From: Branchiostoma floridae
Lineage: Eukaryota; Chordata; Leptocardii; Amphioxiformes; Branchiostomatidae
DNA length: 64,000 nucleotides
Direction: 5' to 3'
NCBI RefSeq assembly: GCF_000003815.2
Contig: NC_049995.1
Coordinates: 7,302,084 to 7,366,083, forward strand
Each line of letters begins with the position of its first letter. The stretch's first letter is position 1. This document shows positions 1 through 64,000 of this stretch, piece by piece. The translations under genes and the position numbers were made by a program. The notes below the pieces were generated by a model. It had not been told where the DNA came from, searched no databases, and worked only from the letters and a program-made list of their open reading frames with translations.

Positions 1-1362
1 TTTGCATCGTCATCATTTCTATCACATGTCTGTATTCTGTACCTTCTTGTGTGAGGACTATCCGACTATTGCCTACCCCTGTGTCAGGGTCCCCAGCAGC
101 ATTATGATTTAAAAAATGGATATAACTACTTCTTACATAAGTTTTTCAACACTACGACAGTGACTAAGTATATTAAGGACATACAGTTACATTAACTGTA
201 CTTTGTTAGGATATACAGTAGGTTGAATAGCAGATCTTGTCTAACAGCACATCAGGGCCAGAGGAAACACTTAAAAAAAATACATTAGGCTAGGAAGGGC
301 ATGAGGGAAAGAGGAAAAGTTTCTCAGTTACTTAGTACAAATTCATCTGAAATTCGATAACATATGTCACGCAAATTTTGTACAGTGTGCAATTTATGAT
401 AAGTTAGGGCAGGAAATTAAGGGGAAAGTCTATCTCCAGTCCCTTTAATGTCCTGGTCAATGTTGAGAGAACACCCAGTGCATGTGTAAGATAGGCCCTC
501 TCATTTCAATCACATATAAGGTTACATGAATACTTAGAACTGTAGTCCACATAGGGATCGTCTTTTCCAGAATGGATGCATTGTTTTAGAATCGCCTAAT
601 CGGGTTAAATGCCTTTCCTAAGAGTACTATAATGTCAGTTTCAAACCCTGTACACTACTCACTACATATATGACTGCAATTAAGAATTAAGGAGAGATCA
701 AGACAGCAGAAAATTATTCCCAATAATTCATTCCACTTCCTACTAACAAACACGAAGCACCGCTACTGTCTGTTATAAAGCCATGTGTAGAAAATGTAGT
801 AGCACACACCTACATTACAAAAAAAAACCAAAGCACTGTACAAATTTATCCCAACTACTATACTAGCATATCTGGGTGTAGGGCGGCTGGGTGATGGATC
901 AGTCTGTCCCCAGTTAGTCCATCGGGTTACAGTTGTTAAGCAATACTCCCTGAGTATGAGACCTGACACATTTACAGACCATATTACTTGCTCATTCGAC
1001 CAAAGTTTGGAAGGAAATTTAACATCAATATATATAATACATTATACAAAAGTAAAAAATTGTTGCTGACTGAGTTGAGTTTATTGTGATACCCATTAGC
1101 TCATTGAGCTAATCTTCCAGGGCTCAGTAAAAACACACACAGTATATACATTGTACAGGTAAATGGACAGATATCATACACTCAAAACAGATACAAATAC
1201 ATATATGTACATTAAGTCAAGAAGGTCAGAGGGTTATATACAATAGAAATAACTGAAATTTAACCTTAAAGTTACAAGATTCACCAGTCCTGAATTTCAG
1301 TCAGTAACTGTTTCTTTTTGGTCAGTCAGTAATAATTGATAACACAGTGATCAAAAGGTAGT
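1..1362. other. Non-coding stretch, presumed intron
   Basis: I see no exon, RNA gene or long open frame here. It is AT-rich. It should be part of the intron that precedes the first CTLD exon at 2006, because that exon starts in phase 1 and needs an upstream exon A, which is not found in the window. Confidence 0.5.
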
Positions 1363-1889
1363 TACAGTCAAACCTGTCTATAGCAGCCACTCAAGGACTG
1401 GAGAAGTATGGCCACTATGGACAGGTTGCCACTATGCCAAAAAGGATAATCAATTGACCGCGAGCAATAAGCTACACATGATTTCAGTACCCCCTGACCT
1501 TTCTCACCAAGAAACATTATCTCAATCGTCTCAAATTCAACTGACCCTGCCGAAACCAAATCTATTAGAATGATTGATATTGTCATGCGCAATGTGGGTA
1601 GAATGCGAACATTAAGGCTTGCGCTCTAACGTTCAAGGCATGCATACCTTCCGCTACTGCCTAAATGACTCTGTCGGGAACTCCAAATCCTAGCAAACTA
1701 CGATTCTACTTTGTAAGCTCGGCGCAGGGTGGCAAATGGCCGCTGTTTGTATGGTCACAATGGGCTGTGTTTCTGTATCTACTGTACTGGAAGTCGTGTG
1801 GCTGTGGCCGCGTTGGACAGGTGACCGCTGTAGACTATTGGCCAGGTGGCCGAAATGCAAAGGTGGCCACTAATACAGGTTTGACTGTA
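1363..1889. repeat. TA-flanked MITE, family CAGTCAAACCTGT
   Basis: The ends are inverted copies: CAGTCAAACCTGT at 1365 and ACAGGTTTGACTG ending at 1887, each flanked by TA. The inside holds repeated GGCCACTATGG / GTGGCCGC phrases. A related copy with the same ends lies at 55404-55881. The TA target duplication suggests Tc1/mariner-type mobilisation. There is no transposase frame. Confidence 0.75.
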
Positions 1890-2005
1890 GAAGATCAATT
1901 AGCAAGGCAATATAATGTCGATAAAGTCTGTATAATGTAATGTAATTTCCTTGGGCTGATTTCTTCGTTGTCACTGATGAAGTATGTAATATCTTTACTA
2001 TTCAG

Positions 2006-63907
<61,902 letters not shown>

Positions 63908-64000
63908 GTAGGTTTGCCCTGTACTTACATGTACCTTTGTCAATTGATACCTTACCGTTTGTCTTTGAATGTAAGTTCATCTGTGACGGTAGTCAACATT

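Noticed and set aside
1665-1940. 91-codon frame just before the first CTLD exon
   Set aside because: It lies inside the MITE at 1363-1889, and a related sequence recurs at 55404-55881. It is not conserved as a frame.

Overview
The window is animal nuclear DNA. It shows many short exons with GT-AG junctions, large introns full of tandem repeats, miniature inverted-repeat transposons (MITEs) and LINE/SINE remnants, and assembly gaps of N. The domain set and repeats suggest a lancelet (Branchiostoma-type cephalochordate); this is an inference, not a proof. I find one protein-coding gene, on the + strand, running through the whole window and open at both ends: no start codon, promoter or poly(A) site is visible. 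I can place 62 exons (one start is lost in a gap). All but one of the junctions I could test agree in reading phase.

The gene encodes a very large secreted gel-forming-mucin-like protein. From 2006 to 39617 it carries eight tandem copies of one composite unit. In each unit a mucin cysteine-rich domain (CysD, Pfam Mucin2_WxxW family) is split in two, and a complete six-cysteine C-type lectin-like domain (CTLD) sits between the halves. Five exons make a unit. Exon A holds the end of the previous CysD, a Pro/Thr/Ala (PTS) mucin array and the first CysD half. Exons B, C and D encode the CTLD, with phases 1-0, 0-2 and 2-1. Exon E holds the second CysD half. A ninth CysD (40831-42922) has no CTLD, but its intron lies at the same place and in the same phase (phase 1) that the CTLD cassette occupies in the other units.

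From 42923 to 59790 the protein ends like MUC2/MUC5/VWF: a last PTS array, a cysteine-rich linker, a VWD domain with a GDPH motif, a C8 domain, a TIL domain, VWC-type modules and the first part of a C-terminal cystine knot. From 60478 to 63907 a more canonical CTLD follows, again as a phase 1-1 cassette with the same internal intron phases, so the cystine knot may be interrupted in the same way.

The introns hold TA-flanked MITEs, fold-back elements, tRNA-derived SINEs, LINE 3' ends, a composite element with 162-bp internal repeats, a 35/39-bp minisatellite (51416-52742), a 74-bp array (57616-58644) and several microsatellites. Units 2 and 3, and parts of units 5 to 8, are nearly identical including their introns, so the array has been homogenised or duplicated recently. 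The N gaps at 25077, 25826 and 37093 fall in the mucin arrays.
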